Program-made: the position numbers and the translations under genes | Shown here: positions 1 through 8,463 of the stretch, piece by piece | Layout: the number at the start of each line of letters is the position of its first letter | Position numbering within the stretch: the first letter of the stretch is position 1 | Notes under the pieces: model-generated | The model's database searches: none | Told to the model about the DNA's origin: nothing | The model's input: only the letters and a program-made list of their open reading frames with translations | From: Acidobacteriota bacterium | GTDB lineage: Bacteria > Acidobacteriota > Vicinamibacteria > Vicinamibacterales > JAHECP01 | Length of the DNA stretch: 46,734 nt | NCBI GenBank assembly: GCA_024641665.1 | Contig: JAHECP010000030.1 | Location: 1 to 46,734 of the forward strand | Direction: 5' to 3'

Positions 1-29
1 GCGGACGCGGTGGAATGTCTCATGCTCAA

Positions 30-58
30 GATATTACAGCTATAGATACTGTAATATC
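30..58. repeat. AT-rich perfect inverted repeat
   Basis: The arms GATATTACAG (30-39) and CTGTAATATC (49-58) are exact reverse complements around a 9-nt AT-rich centre. The block stands out in GC-rich surroundings and lies about 115 bp upstream of the antitoxin start. It could be an operator or promoter region for the toxin-antitoxin pair, or the end of a feature beginning before the window. No function is proven. Confidence 0.55.
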
Positions 59-171
59 AAGACCCTTCCTCCCATCCCTGCGCCTCGTCACGCGACGCCT
101 CACTTTCCTGACGTGCGCCCCGGTTGAGCGGTTGAGTTGCCAAGAGCGGCATAGGGGAGTAGCCTGTTTCC

Positions 172-372
172 ATGACGACTGTTGCTGAAATCACCGGGGC
201 GGTGAAGCGCCTTCCGAAGAGGGACTTGGCGCGCTTCCGGAAGTGGTTCGCCGAATACGACGCGGCGGAATGGGACCGTCAGCTTGCGTCCGACGTCGCC
301 GCCGGTCGGCTCGATGCCCTGGTTCGCGAAGCACAGCGCGACCGTCAGGCGGGTCGCACGAAGGCGTTGTGA
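172..372 (+). CDS. Antitoxin of a RelE/ParE-type toxin-antitoxin pair
   Basis: This is a 66-residue, highly charged, probably helical protein. It has the layout seen in small antitoxins encoded next to RelE/ParE toxins: an N-terminal part (TTVAEITGAVKRL), a WD.QLASD.AAGRLD.L..EA segment near residues 34-53, and a basic tail. ATG at 172 is preceded by AGGGGAG (153-159), at a rather long spacing. Its stop overlaps the toxin start by 4 bp (GTGA, 369-372), which implies translational coupling. By analogy it binds and neutralises the toxin and represses the operon. The family assignment rests on pairing and motif style rather than on a catalytic signature, so the exact antitoxin family is uncertain. 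Toxin-antitoxin pairs are typical integron-cassette cargo, in line with the attC that follows. Confidence 0.7.
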   Translation: MTTVAEITGAVKRLPKRDLARFRKWFAEYDAAEWDRQLASDVAAGRLDALVREAQRDRQAGRTKAL

Positions 373-710
373 ATCACCACGCCAGCCCCCGTTTCTGGCG
401 CTGCTACCGGGGGTTGCCCGAGGGGATTCGCAGGCTCGCGGATCGCAACTACACGCTCCTCAAGACAGACCCGACCCACAAGTCGCTGCGCTTCAAGAAG
501 ATTGCCTCGCTCTGGTCCGTCCGCGTCGGCCTCCACTACCGGGCTCTCGCGACCGAGGTAGCGGGGGACTTGGTGTGGTGCTGGATTGGCTCGCATACGG
601 AATACGACAAGCTGGTCGGACGAAAGCCGGCTAACAAGGCGCTGCAGCCGTCGACCCGCGCTCGAAAGAAAGCCAGATCGAGGCGTCACCTCCGCGCGGG
701 TCGCGGCTGA
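369..710 (+). CDS. RelE/ParE-superfamily toxin (cassette-encoded)
   Basis: This is a 113-residue protein starting at GTG 369, overlapping the antitoxin stop. The core (about residues 1-87) has the hallmarks of RelE/ParE-like toxins: SPRFWRCYRGLPEGIRRLAD, SLRFKK, WSVRVGLHYRAL and the terminal WIGSHTEYDKLV. Members of this superfamily are usually mRNA interferases or gyrase poisons; which applies here cannot be read from sequence. The last 25 or so residues (ANKALQPSTRARKKA and onward) are not part of the fold. They are translated from the attC hairpin at 629-727, so the reading frame simply runs through the recombination site before stopping. The natural domain length for the family is about 85-95 residues, matching the core alone. 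Confidence 0.8.
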   Translation: MNHHASPRFWRCYRGLPEGIRRLADRNYTLLKTDPTHKSLRFKKIASLWSVRVGLHYRALATEVAGDLVWCWIGSHTEYDKLVGRKPANKALQPSTRARKKARSRRHLRAGRG

Positions 711-727
711 GCGCCAATGCGTTAGGC
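629..727 (+). mobile_element. attC recombination site (integron cassette end)
   Basis: The outer boxes GGCTAAC (629-635) and GTTAGGC (721-727) correspond to R'' and R' (6 of 7 pairing). Inside them, 638-660 pairs perfectly with 695-715 over 21 bp if two single bases, G644 and T651, are left unpaired. These lie 6 nt apart at the same places as the extrahelical bases of classical attC sites (for example flanking AAGCCG in the aadA-type site; here CAGCCG). The 5' text TAACAAGGCGCTGCAGCC is typical of environmental attC sites. The loop is about 34 nt and the total is 99 bp, inside the usual attC range. Orientation fits a cassette whose gene is the toxin-antitoxin pair. No integron integrase is visible in the window. 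Confidence 0.82.
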
Positions 728-750
728 AGCGGCAAGAGCGGAGATTCTGG

Positions 751-1155
751 ATGCGTCAGTTCCCCTTGACGCGAGCCGTCGCCATCATCGTCGTATTTGG
801 CCTTGGGTACCTCGGGCTCGGTGTGGGCCTCGCACGTCTCGTTCTCGTCGCGGCAACGGGTGGTCCTGTCGGGGTTCGCATCCTCGCGCTTCTCGCCGCC
901 TTCGCCGCGCTGCTTGTCGCCGCGCGGTTTCTCTCGCCAGCTCCGCGACCGGCTCTTCTTCATCTGCTTCTTGCCCCGCTGCCGCTGAGCGCGATCACCC
1001 TTGTCGCGAGCGCTGCCCGGGCGGCGTTCATTTCCGGCTCGAACCCACCAGCGACGCTCATCGTCGTTACAACGGCGCTTGTTGCAATCGCGGCGCTTGC
1101 TGCTTGGCGTCTTCAGGCCCGCGGGTTCTACACCCGGCGGTGGTTTGCCAGGTAG
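751..1155 (+). CDS. Small four-helix membrane protein, unknown function
   Basis: This 134-residue protein starts at ATG 751, preceded by AGCGGAG (737-743). It is strongly hydrophobic, with four likely membrane helices at about residues 7-32, 37-57, 64-88 and 97-118, short charged linkers, and a basic C-terminus (RRWFAR). No catalytic motif or named family was recognised. It begins 24 bp after the attC R' box and ends just before a second, degenerate attC-like hairpin (1162-1220), so it reads as the cargo of the next integron cassette. Small membrane proteins of unknown role are common cassette cargo. The role of this one cannot be inferred from sequence. Confidence 0.7.
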   Translation: MRQFPLTRAVAIIVVFGLGYLGLGVGLARLVLVAATGGPVGVRILALLAAFAALLVAARFLSPAPRPALLHLLLAPLPLSAITLVASAARAAFISGSNPPATLIVVTTALVAIAALAAWRLQARGFYTRRWFAR

Positions 1156-1161
1156 GCCGCT

Positions 1162-1220
1162 GCCTCACGAGGCGCTGCAGCTGACACGTCACGGCGCAGC
1201 TGAGTGCGGACACGTGAGGC
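1162..1220 (+). mobile_element. Degenerate attC-like site (59 bp)
   Basis: GCCTCAC (1162-1168) and GTGAGGC (1214-1220) pair perfectly and occupy the R''/R' positions, but both carry CAC/GTG where integrases need AAC/GTT. Inside, CTGCAGCTG (1175-1183) pairs with CAGCTGAG (1197-1204), leaving one extra G. This is the same extrahelical position as G644 in the upstream attC. The length and the place directly after a small gene fit a cassette end. The changed core triplets suggest an inactivated site. It could instead be an unrelated hairpin. Confidence 0.42.
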
Positions 1221-1350
1221 GGACGAGGTGAAGGGGCGAAGTGGACTCGGGAGGGGTTGGTGATGCCCCGGCGCCGGTCCTCGAGGGTCAATGCGATCGC
1301 GATGCAGTCGTGTTGGGAAGACGCGAATGGGCGCCGCGACAGAGTCCAGA

Positions 1351-1384
1351 CGTTCGGGCAGCCCGAACGCGTGGCGTGTATACT
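1351..1384 (+). promoter_or_regulatory. Palindrome plus -10-like box upstream of the broken phosphatase-family gene
   Basis: CGTTCGGGC-A-GCCCGAACG (1351-1369) is a perfect 9+9 inverted repeat, followed by TATACT (1379-1384), a good -10-like hexamer 29 nt before the TTG start at 1413. The palindrome covers the place where a -35 box would be, and no clear -35 is seen. This fits an operator over a promoter, but only the symmetry is directly observed. Confidence 0.35.
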
Positions 1385-1412
1385 CCTTTGAAACGCTTGG
1401 AGGAGCACTCCG

Positions 1413-3038
1413 TTGAAGAAGCGAATCACGAAGAAGTTCACGATGGTGGCGATCGCGGCCGCCGTGATCCTGGCGGCCGGCCTGCTGGCCATCTACATCA
1501 GCCGATATCGCGCACCGGGCGGCGCCGGGAGGGGGAGGTATGTGCGCCTCCAGGGGCCGGAGATGTTGACCTACGACGAACTGGTGACGCTGGGAGCGAG
1601 TGACGAGCCCGGCGCCGGGCTCGAGGACAAACTCCAGGCCCTGACCACCACGCCCTTCGTCAGCAACGAGGCGTATTGCGGTGGCGCTTAGCCGCATCGG
1701 CCGGACCTGCCGCGACTCGGCCGCTCGCTTCGCGTGGTGACGTGGAACATCGAACGGGGGCTCGAGCTGGACGGGATCAAGCTGCTGTTCGCAAACCCCG
1801 AGGAGTTTCTCAGGCAGGCCAGGCGCCGCAAGCCGGACGCGGACATCGCTCAGATGCGACAGGACATCGACGTGCTGCGGTCCGCCGACGTCATTGCCTT
1901 GAACGAAGTGGATTGGGGCATGAAGCGCACCGGCTATCGGTCCGTCGTCCAGGAATTGGGGAACACCCTGAACATGAACTGGGCGTATGGTGTCGAATTT
2001 GTCGAGGTCGACCCGATCAGCCTTGGAACCGAGACGCTGGACGAGGTGGCGGATTCGGCCGAGCGCCACCAGCTTCTCGCGGAGATGCAGGTTGATCGGA
2101 CCAAGCTGAAAGCCCTGCAAGGCACGGCCGTCCTGTCTCGTTACCCCATTTCGGCGGCGCGCCTGCAGCCATTCAAGACGGCCGCGTACGACTGGTATGC
2201 AGGAGAGAAGAAGGCGCTGGCCCTGTTGGAATCCGGAAGGCGCATGGGCGCACAGGAGGCCTTCCTGGAGAAGATCTCGCGACAGGTTCGGCGAGGGGGC
2301 CGCACGTCGCTCATCGTGACCCTCGATGTTCCGGACCTGAAGGAGAGGCGATTGACCGTGGCGGCGACCCATCTCGAAAGCAATGCCCCGCCCGAGAGCC
2401 GACGTAAGGAGATGCAGGAGCTGCTCTCGACGCTCCGTGACATTCACAATCCTGTCATCGTCGCGGGCGACCTCAACACCACGGGCACCGATTCGAGCCC
2501 GACGAGCCTCAAGAAGCAGGTGTACCAGCGGTTGGGAAGCGCGGCGTTCTGGGTCAACACGGCCGCCAAGTACGCCACCGGAGTCGGGCTGGTCTACGAC
2601 GTCGTGAGGGACGCCCTGAATGCGTTCAAGAACCAGGACGACCCCACGGCGAAGAACATCCCGTTGTTCGGGCCCAACCCGGAGGCGGAGCTGTTCGATG
2701 TGATCGAGAACTTTCGCTTTCAGGACGGCTTTGCCTTCGACTTCCGCGGAGACAATGAACGGACGATCAACGAGACCGACGGCACGCTGGCGAATTCAAA
2801 CCAGCGAGACACGAAGGGATTCGCGACCACGTTCGAATTCCCGCGGACCTTGGAGGTGATCGGGAAGATGAAGCTCGACTGGATATTCGTGAAGGCCTAC
2901 CTGACCGATCCGCGCGACGACCACCAGGCGTATCGCTTTGCGCCCCAATTCGCCCGTGTCTTGGCGTCGATCAATGACGCGTTGCCTGCCCGTCTTTCTG
3001 ATCACAATCCCATCAGCGCCGACTTGCCGTTCAAGTAG
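1413..3038 (+). pseudogene. Endonuclease/exonuclease/phosphatase-family protein, interrupted by an in-frame TAG
   Basis: The gene starts at TTG 1413 with an excellent ribosome site (GGAGGAG, 1399-1405, 7 nt away) and encodes a membrane anchor (about residues 11-29). It then hits TAG at 1689-1691 (codon 93). The same frame continues directly through PHRPDLPRLGRSLRVVTWNIERG and on to 3038, so intact length would be 541 residues. The downstream part carries the family's metal/catalytic motifs: WNIE, LNEVD, AGDLNTTG, LDWIFV and SDHNPI. Members are metal-dependent phosphodiesterases (DNase, sphingomyelinase or inositol-phosphatase types); the substrate here is unknown. A GTG at 1734 could in principle restart the catalytic domain without its anchor, but no ribosome site precedes it. 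The stop is a single-base nonsense change or a sequencing error; it is not in a homopolymer. Confidence 0.8.
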
Positions 3039-3075
3039 TCACTGGTAATCGGGCGCCGGCCCCAGAGCCCAAAGC

Positions 3076-4053
3076 CTACGCAATTCCCAGCAAGCGCGCT
3101 GCGTTTCCTCCCATGACCTTCACCTCGTCCGCGCGCGCGAGGCCGAGGCCGCGGATGCTCGAGAGCATCTGCTCGATGCTGCCGATCATGTGCGGGTAGT
3201 CGCTGCCGGCCATGATGTGGTCCACGCCGGCGAAGCCGATCGCCAGGCGCAGGCACGCGGGGTCGAAGTTCACGGTGTCGTAGTAGAACTCCTTCAGGTA
3301 GGTGCTCGGCGGCCGCGTGATGTTCGCGCGGCAGCGGTCGAAGGCCTTGTAGCCGCGGTCGAGGCGCTCGGCCAGATAAGGGATAGCCCCGCCAAGGTGG
3401 CCCAGTACCCACTTGATGCGCGGGAAGCGCTCTGGCACGCCCGCGAAGACGAGGTGCGCGGCGGCGAGCGTGGTGTCCCAGGTGAAGCCGACGAGCGGCA
3501 TCAGCATGTAGTCGGTCATGGCCTCGACGCCAAGGGGATAGGTCGGGTGGATGTAGAGGACGCACCCGTGGCGGTCGGCCCGCTCGTAGATCGGCCAGAA
3601 GCGCGGGTCGGCGAGCGGCACGCCGCTGGCGTTGCTGAAGATCATGCAGCCTTTGAGGCCGAGCGACAGGACGCGCTCGAGCTCCAGGGCGGCCGCTTCA
3701 GGCGCGTTCATGGGCAGCGTGCCGAGCGCGGTGAACCGATCGGCGCGCGTCCGCGCCGCCTCGGCCAGCGCGTTGTTCACGATCGCCGCCAGCTCCACGG
3801 CGCGCTCGGGGGTCTCGATGCTCGTCGCGGGCGCGGTGAGGGTGATGACCTGGCGGTCCACGCCGGCGCGCTTCAGCACCTCGGTGCGGTAGTCGAGGTC
3901 GCGATGGCCGCGCACGGCCACGTTGTAGTCACCCGGCGAGTGCAGGACGGGGTTGCCTTCGGCATCGGTCGTGAGCTTGAACGCACTCGGACCCTTCCGG
4001 ATCGCGTCCAGGTACTCGGGCGGAAAGTAATGGTTGTGGAAGTCGACGATCAT
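3076..4053 (-). CDS. Metal-dependent amidohydrolase (ACMSD-like, amidohydrolase_2)
   Basis: This 325-residue TIM-barrel hydrolase/decarboxylase is of the amidohydrolase 2 type, related to aminocarboxymuconate-semialdehyde decarboxylase and other aromatic-acid decarboxylases. Visible metal and active-site residues are H6-x-H8 in DFHNHYF, H169 in YIHPT, H219 in LGHLGG and D285 in GSDYPH, the full set for this family. The start ATG at 4053 has a good ribosome site (ACGGAGG) and overlaps the permease stop by 4 bp (ATGA), so the gene is the second cistron of a permease-amidohydrolase operon. There is no signal peptide, so it acts in the cytoplasm. It may process a compound imported by the permease. 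The exact substrate is not determinable. Confidence 0.85.
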   Translation of the reverse strand: MIVDFHNHYFPPEYLDAIRKGPSAFKLTTDAEGNPVLHSPGDYNVAVRGHRDLDYRTEVLKRAGVDRQVITLTAPATSIETPERAVELAAIVNNALAEAARTRADRFTALGTLPMNAPEAAALELERVLSLGLKGCMIFSNASGVPLADPRFWPIYERADRHGCVLYIHPTYPLGVEAMTDYMLMPLVGFTWDTTLAAAHLVFAGVPERFPRIKWVLGHLGGAIPYLAERLDRGYKAFDRCRANITRPPSTYLKEFYYDTVNFDPACLRLAIGFAGVDHIMAGSDYPHMIGSIEQMLSSIRGLGLARADEVKVMGGNAARLLGIA

Positions 4054-5357
4054 GAGGCCTCCGTTGACGGACCGCGCGCCCAGAGATAGTAGATCGGGAG
4101 CCCGACCAGCACGAAACCGAGACCGGTCAGGCTCTCGACGGGCTGGTCGATGACCTGCGAGACGACGACCGCGGCGGCCGCAAGGGCGAAGACGGCCGGA
4201 ACGACGGGATAGCCCCACACGGAGTAGTGGCGCGGCACCCCCCGGCGGCGCAGGATCACGAGGCCGACGGCCAGCAAAGCGAAGAACACCCACTCGGTGT
4301 AGACCACGCGCGTGAAGAGCACGCGGTAGGTGCCCGTCGCCACCAGGACCGACGACCAGATGGCCTGCAGCACGATGGCGCGGTGCGGCGTCCGGTAGCG
4401 CGGGTGCGCGGCCGCCACCCACTTGAAGAGCAGGCCGTCGCGCGCCATGGCGTAGTAGACACGCGGGCCGGCGAGGACGATGCCACTCAGGGCGCCGAAG
4501 CTGGAGAAGACCACGACGGCCGACATCGCGGCGCCGCCGCCGAAGCCGAGGACGACGTCGGCGGCGTCGGCCGCGACCCGGGTGGACGAGGCGACCGTCG
4601 CCACCGGCAGCAGGTGGAAGTAGACCGCGTTCAGCGCCAGGTAGCAGACGGTCACCACGAGGATGCCGAGCAGGAGCGCGCGCGGGATCGTGCGCTCGGG
4701 GTCGGCGGTTTCCTCGGCGTTGTAGGTCACCATGTGCCAGCCGCCGAAGGCGAAGAGGCCGGCCGACACGGCCAGCAGGAAGTCGGTCATCGTCCCGCCG
4801 GCGGGCACGGGCTGGTTCGCGCTCTCGGCGGCCGGCGTGCCCAGCGCGAAGCCAACGGCAATCATGACGAGAATCGCGCCGACCTTGCCGATGGTGAACG
4901 CGGTCTGGAGCCGGCTGCCCTGGCGGACGCCCACGTAGTTGACGGCCGAGAGGAGCAGGATCGCGGCAATCGCCACCGCCCGCGTGGCGACGGGGCCGAG
5001 CGGCACGAAGAACGCGGTGTAGCGCGCCACGATCACCGCAATGGCCGCGATGATCCCCGAGTGCATGGTCCAGAACATCGCCCAGCCCCAGAGGAAGCCG
5101 ACGGCGGGCGAGAAGGCCTCGCGGAGGTACACGTAGACGCCGCCGGTCTTCGGCAGCGCCGACGCCAGCTCGGCGCAGACGAGCGCGCCGAAGAGGCTGA
5201 GGGTGCCGGCGGTCAGCCACGCCAGCGCCGTGCCGGCGAGCGACGGCATGTGGGCGGTGATCTCCGACGGCTGGACGAAGATCGAGGCGCCGATGATCGT
5301 GCCGGCGACGAGCGCCGTGGCATGCGGCAAGCGAATGGCGCGTTCGAGCTCGGGCAT
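4050..5357 (-). CDS. APC-superfamily amino-acid/polyamine permease
   Basis: This 435-residue integral membrane protein has about 12 hydrophobic helices. The N-terminal GTIIGASIFVQPSEI segment is the conserved first-helix motif of amino acid-polyamine-organocation transporters (G-[TS]-I-I-G-x-x-I-F). Other family-like segments are LPKTGGVYVYLREAF, WAMFWTMHSG and FAFGGWHMVTYNAEE. The start at ATG 5357 is chosen because translation upstream would run into a large foldback repeat and lacks homology-like character; no strong ribosome site is seen. It is the first gene of an operon with the amidohydrolase. The likely job is uptake or exchange of an amino acid or amine; the substrate is unknown. Confidence 0.87.
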   Translation of the reverse strand: MPELERAIRLPHATALVAGTIIGASIFVQPSEITAHMPSLAGTALAWLTAGTLSLFGALVCAELASALPKTGGVYVYLREAFSPAVGFLWGWAMFWTMHSGIIAAIAVIVARYTAFFVPLGPVATRAVAIAAILLLSAVNYVGVRQGSRLQTAFTIGKVGAILVMIAVGFALGTPAAESANQPVPAGGTMTDFLLAVSAGLFAFGGWHMVTYNAEETADPERTIPRALLLGILVVTVCYLALNAVYFHLLPVATVASSTRVAADAADVVLGFGGGAAMSAVVVFSSFGALSGIVLAGPRVYYAMARDGLLFKWVAAAHPRYRTPHRAIVLQAIWSSVLVATGTYRVLFTRVVYTEWVFFALLAVGLVILRRRGVPRHYSVWGYPVVPAVFALAAAAVVVSQVIDQPVESLTGLGFVLVGLPIYYLWARGPSTEAS

Positions 5358-5370
5358 GGGGTGCGGGTTG

Positions 5371-5516
5371 GGCGATGCGGTTTCACAACCGGCGCGGGTC
5401 CTGTCGCCGGACGGCCCACCGGTGCTCGGGCCCAAAACCGAGATCACGGCTGAGGGCCCTCCGCGCCGGCGGGCGCCCGTCCGGCGCCACCCGCAGGGTT
5501 GTGAAGCCGCATCGCC
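5371..5516. repeat. Giant foldback element C (146 bp)
   Basis: The outer arms GGCGATGCGGTTTCACAAC (5371-5389) and 5498-5516 match in 18 of 19 pairs as reverse complements. Pairing continues inward with bulges: GCGGGT, GCCGGACGG, CCGG and GGGCCC occur on both arms, down to a centre near 5435-5455 (AAAACCGAGATCACGGCTGA). It fills the spacer between the divergent permease and oxidoreductase genes, so it is not a simple terminator. Function unknown. Confidence 0.75.
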
Positions 5517-5599
5517 CGGCCGCGGAGCCAGAAACGTACCTGGGGCGCGGTCCGGGCGCAAGGCAAAAGCGTTGCGCTCTTCGGTATGATGGGAGCGCC

Positions 5600-6604
5600 A
5601 TGGCCGACAAGGTCCGCTGGGGCGTGCTCGGCGCCGCGCGCATCGCCGTGAAGAAGGTGATTCCCGCCATACAGCAGGCCGAGCACGCCGAGGTCGTCGC
5701 CCTCGCGTCGCGCCGCCTCGAGACGGCGCAACGGGCCGCCGCCGCGCTCGGCATCCCGCGGGCGTACGGATCGTACGACGAGCTGCTGGCCGACGGAGAC
5801 GTCGAGGCGGTCTACGTGCCGCTGCCCAACCACCTGCACGTGCCGTGGACGATCCGCGCGGCCGAGCGCGGCAAGCACGTGCTGTGCGAGAAGCCGATCG
5901 GCCGCGACGTCCACGAGGCGCGCGCGCTCGTCGCCGCGCGCGACCGCACCGGCGTCCGCATCGGCGAAGCCTTCGTCGTCCGCGTCCATCCGCAGTGGGA
6001 GACCGTCGTGCAGCTGGTGCGGAGCGGGCGGGTGGGTGAGGTGCGGGCCGTCTCGGGCCACTTCAGCTACTTCAACGAGGACGCGGCGAACGTGCGGTTC
6101 GTCAGAGACTACGGCGGCGGCGCGCTGATGGACGTGGGCTGCTACCTGGTCAACGTCTCGCGCCTGGTCTTCGGGCGCGAGCCCGCGCGGGTGCTGGGCG
6201 CGATGGAGCGGGACCCGGCCACCGGCGTGGACGTCTTCACGTCGATGCTGCTCGACTTCGCGCCGGGGCAGGCCATGGGCGCCTGCGGCATGCGCATGGC
6301 GCGACACCAGCGTGTGGTCGTGCACGGCACGCGCGGGCGGATCGACGTGGAGGTGCCCTTCGGCCCGCCGCCCGACCGCGCGGTGCCCCTGCGCGTGGAC
6401 GACGGGACGGACGTGTTCGGCGGGAACGCGGAGGTGATCGAGATCCCCGCGTGCAATCAGTTCACGCTGCAGGCGGATCGGTTCTCGCAGGCGATTCGCG
6501 GCGAGGGCGAAGTGCCGTACCCGCTCGAGGACTCGGTGGCGAACATGCGCGTCATCGACGCGCTGGTGCGCTCCGCGGCGTCAGGGAGCTGGGAAACGCC
6601 ATAG
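5600..6604 (+). CDS. Gfo/Idh/MocA-family NAD(P)-dependent oxidoreductase
   Basis: This 334-residue soluble protein has an N-terminal Rossmann fold, WGVLGAARIA (residues 5-14), followed by VVALASR. The signature CEKPIGRDVHEA near residue 96 carries the catalytic lysine of the family. The C-terminal half is the usual alpha/beta substrate domain, with YGGGALMDVGCY. Such enzymes oxidise sugars, inositols or sugar derivatives with NAD(P). Length matches the family norm. A TATGAT box lies at 5585-5590 and the start ATG at 5600, with GGGAGCG just before it, so the leader is extremely short or absent. The neighbouring isomerase-like gene suggests sugar metabolism, but the specific substrate is not visible. 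Confidence 0.9.
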   Translation: MADKVRWGVLGAARIAVKKVIPAIQQAEHAEVVALASRRLETAQRAAAALGIPRAYGSYDELLADGDVEAVYVPLPNHLHVPWTIRAAERGKHVLCEKPIGRDVHEARALVAARDRTGVRIGEAFVVRVHPQWETVVQLVRSGRVGEVRAVSGHFSYFNEDAANVRFVRDYGGGALMDVGCYLVNVSRLVFGREPARVLGAMERDPATGVDVFTSMLLDFAPGQAMGACGMRMARHQRVVVHGTRGRIDVEVPFGPPPDRAVPLRVDDGTDVFGGNAEVIEIPACNQFTLQADRFSQAIRGEGEVPYPLEDSVANMRVIDALVRSAASGSWETP

Positions 6605-6634
6605 CCGCGGCGGGAGTCGCGTAGACCACGAAAT

Positions 6635-6901
6635 GGCGTCGGACCCAGGAGGCGTCGGGGCGGCGCCCTGCGACAGCTCGCGCGGCAAATGCACCCTCCG
6701 GCGCGTGTCCTTACGACCCGCGCGTCGGCTGGGGTTTGTCGGGAGGGCAGCCAACAATCATGTGTGGCAGTCGGGCAACGCCTCGACCATCGAAAGGGGC
6801 GCCTCCGCGCTCGGAACGCCTGCGGGCGCATTTGCCGACTCACGCTTGAGCGCGCGAGGTCGCAACTGGGCTCCGCCCCGACGCCTCCTGGGTCGGCCGC
6901 C
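6635..6901. repeat. Giant foldback element, copy A (about 267 bp)
   Basis: The terminal arms 6642-6663 and 6873-6894 are perfect 22-bp reverse complements, extended outward to 6635 and 6901 with two mismatches. Further inward, CTCGCGCG and GGCAAATGC on the left pair with CGCGCGAG and GCATTTGCC on the right. The central part contains the block GGGCAGCCAACAATCATGTG (about 6754-6773). A diverged second copy lies at 36536-36805. It sits between convergent genes. It is not protein-coding: the two copies differ freely at all codon positions. Confidence 0.85.
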
Positions 6902-6906
6902 GAGCC

Positions 6907-6976
6907 CCCAGTCCCCGGCTCCCAGTCCCCTCAGCCGTCAGTCCTGAGCCCTGAGCCGTGAGCCCTGAGCCGACAG
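6907..6976 (+). repeat. Heptanucleotide array, ten 7-bp units
   Basis: The unit phase is CCCAGTC, CCCGGCT, CCCAGTC, CCCTCAG, CCGTCAG, TCCTGAG, CCCTGAG, CCGTGAG, CCCTGAG, CCGACAG. It starts 6 bp after foldback copy A and ends at the isomerase stop. The units resemble the heptads of cyanobacterial STRR repeats (CCCCAGT type). Related TGAGCC heptads recur at 30791-30876 and 36828-36893. Confidence 0.8.
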
Positions 6977-6978
6977 GC

Positions 6979-8400
<1,422 letters not shown>

Positions 8401-8463
8401 GGCGAGATCTTACCCTAGACCAGCGACTGGCTGGGTCGGACGTCGCCTCACAGAGGGTGAGTT

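Noticed and set aside
98-136. Possible third attC upstream of the antitoxin (GTTGAGC at 123-129 fits GTTRRRY)
   Set aside because: There is no paired R'' box or stem with extrahelical bases at a suitable distance.
6633-6947. Similar peptides encoded by foldback copies A and B (for example GFVGRAANNHV)
   Set aside because: The two copies differ at all codon positions without a synonymous bias, and changes track arm pairing rather than a reading frame. No ribosome site is present.
6907-6976. CRISPR array
   Set aside because: The 7-bp units are contiguous with no spacers, and no cas genes are present in the window.
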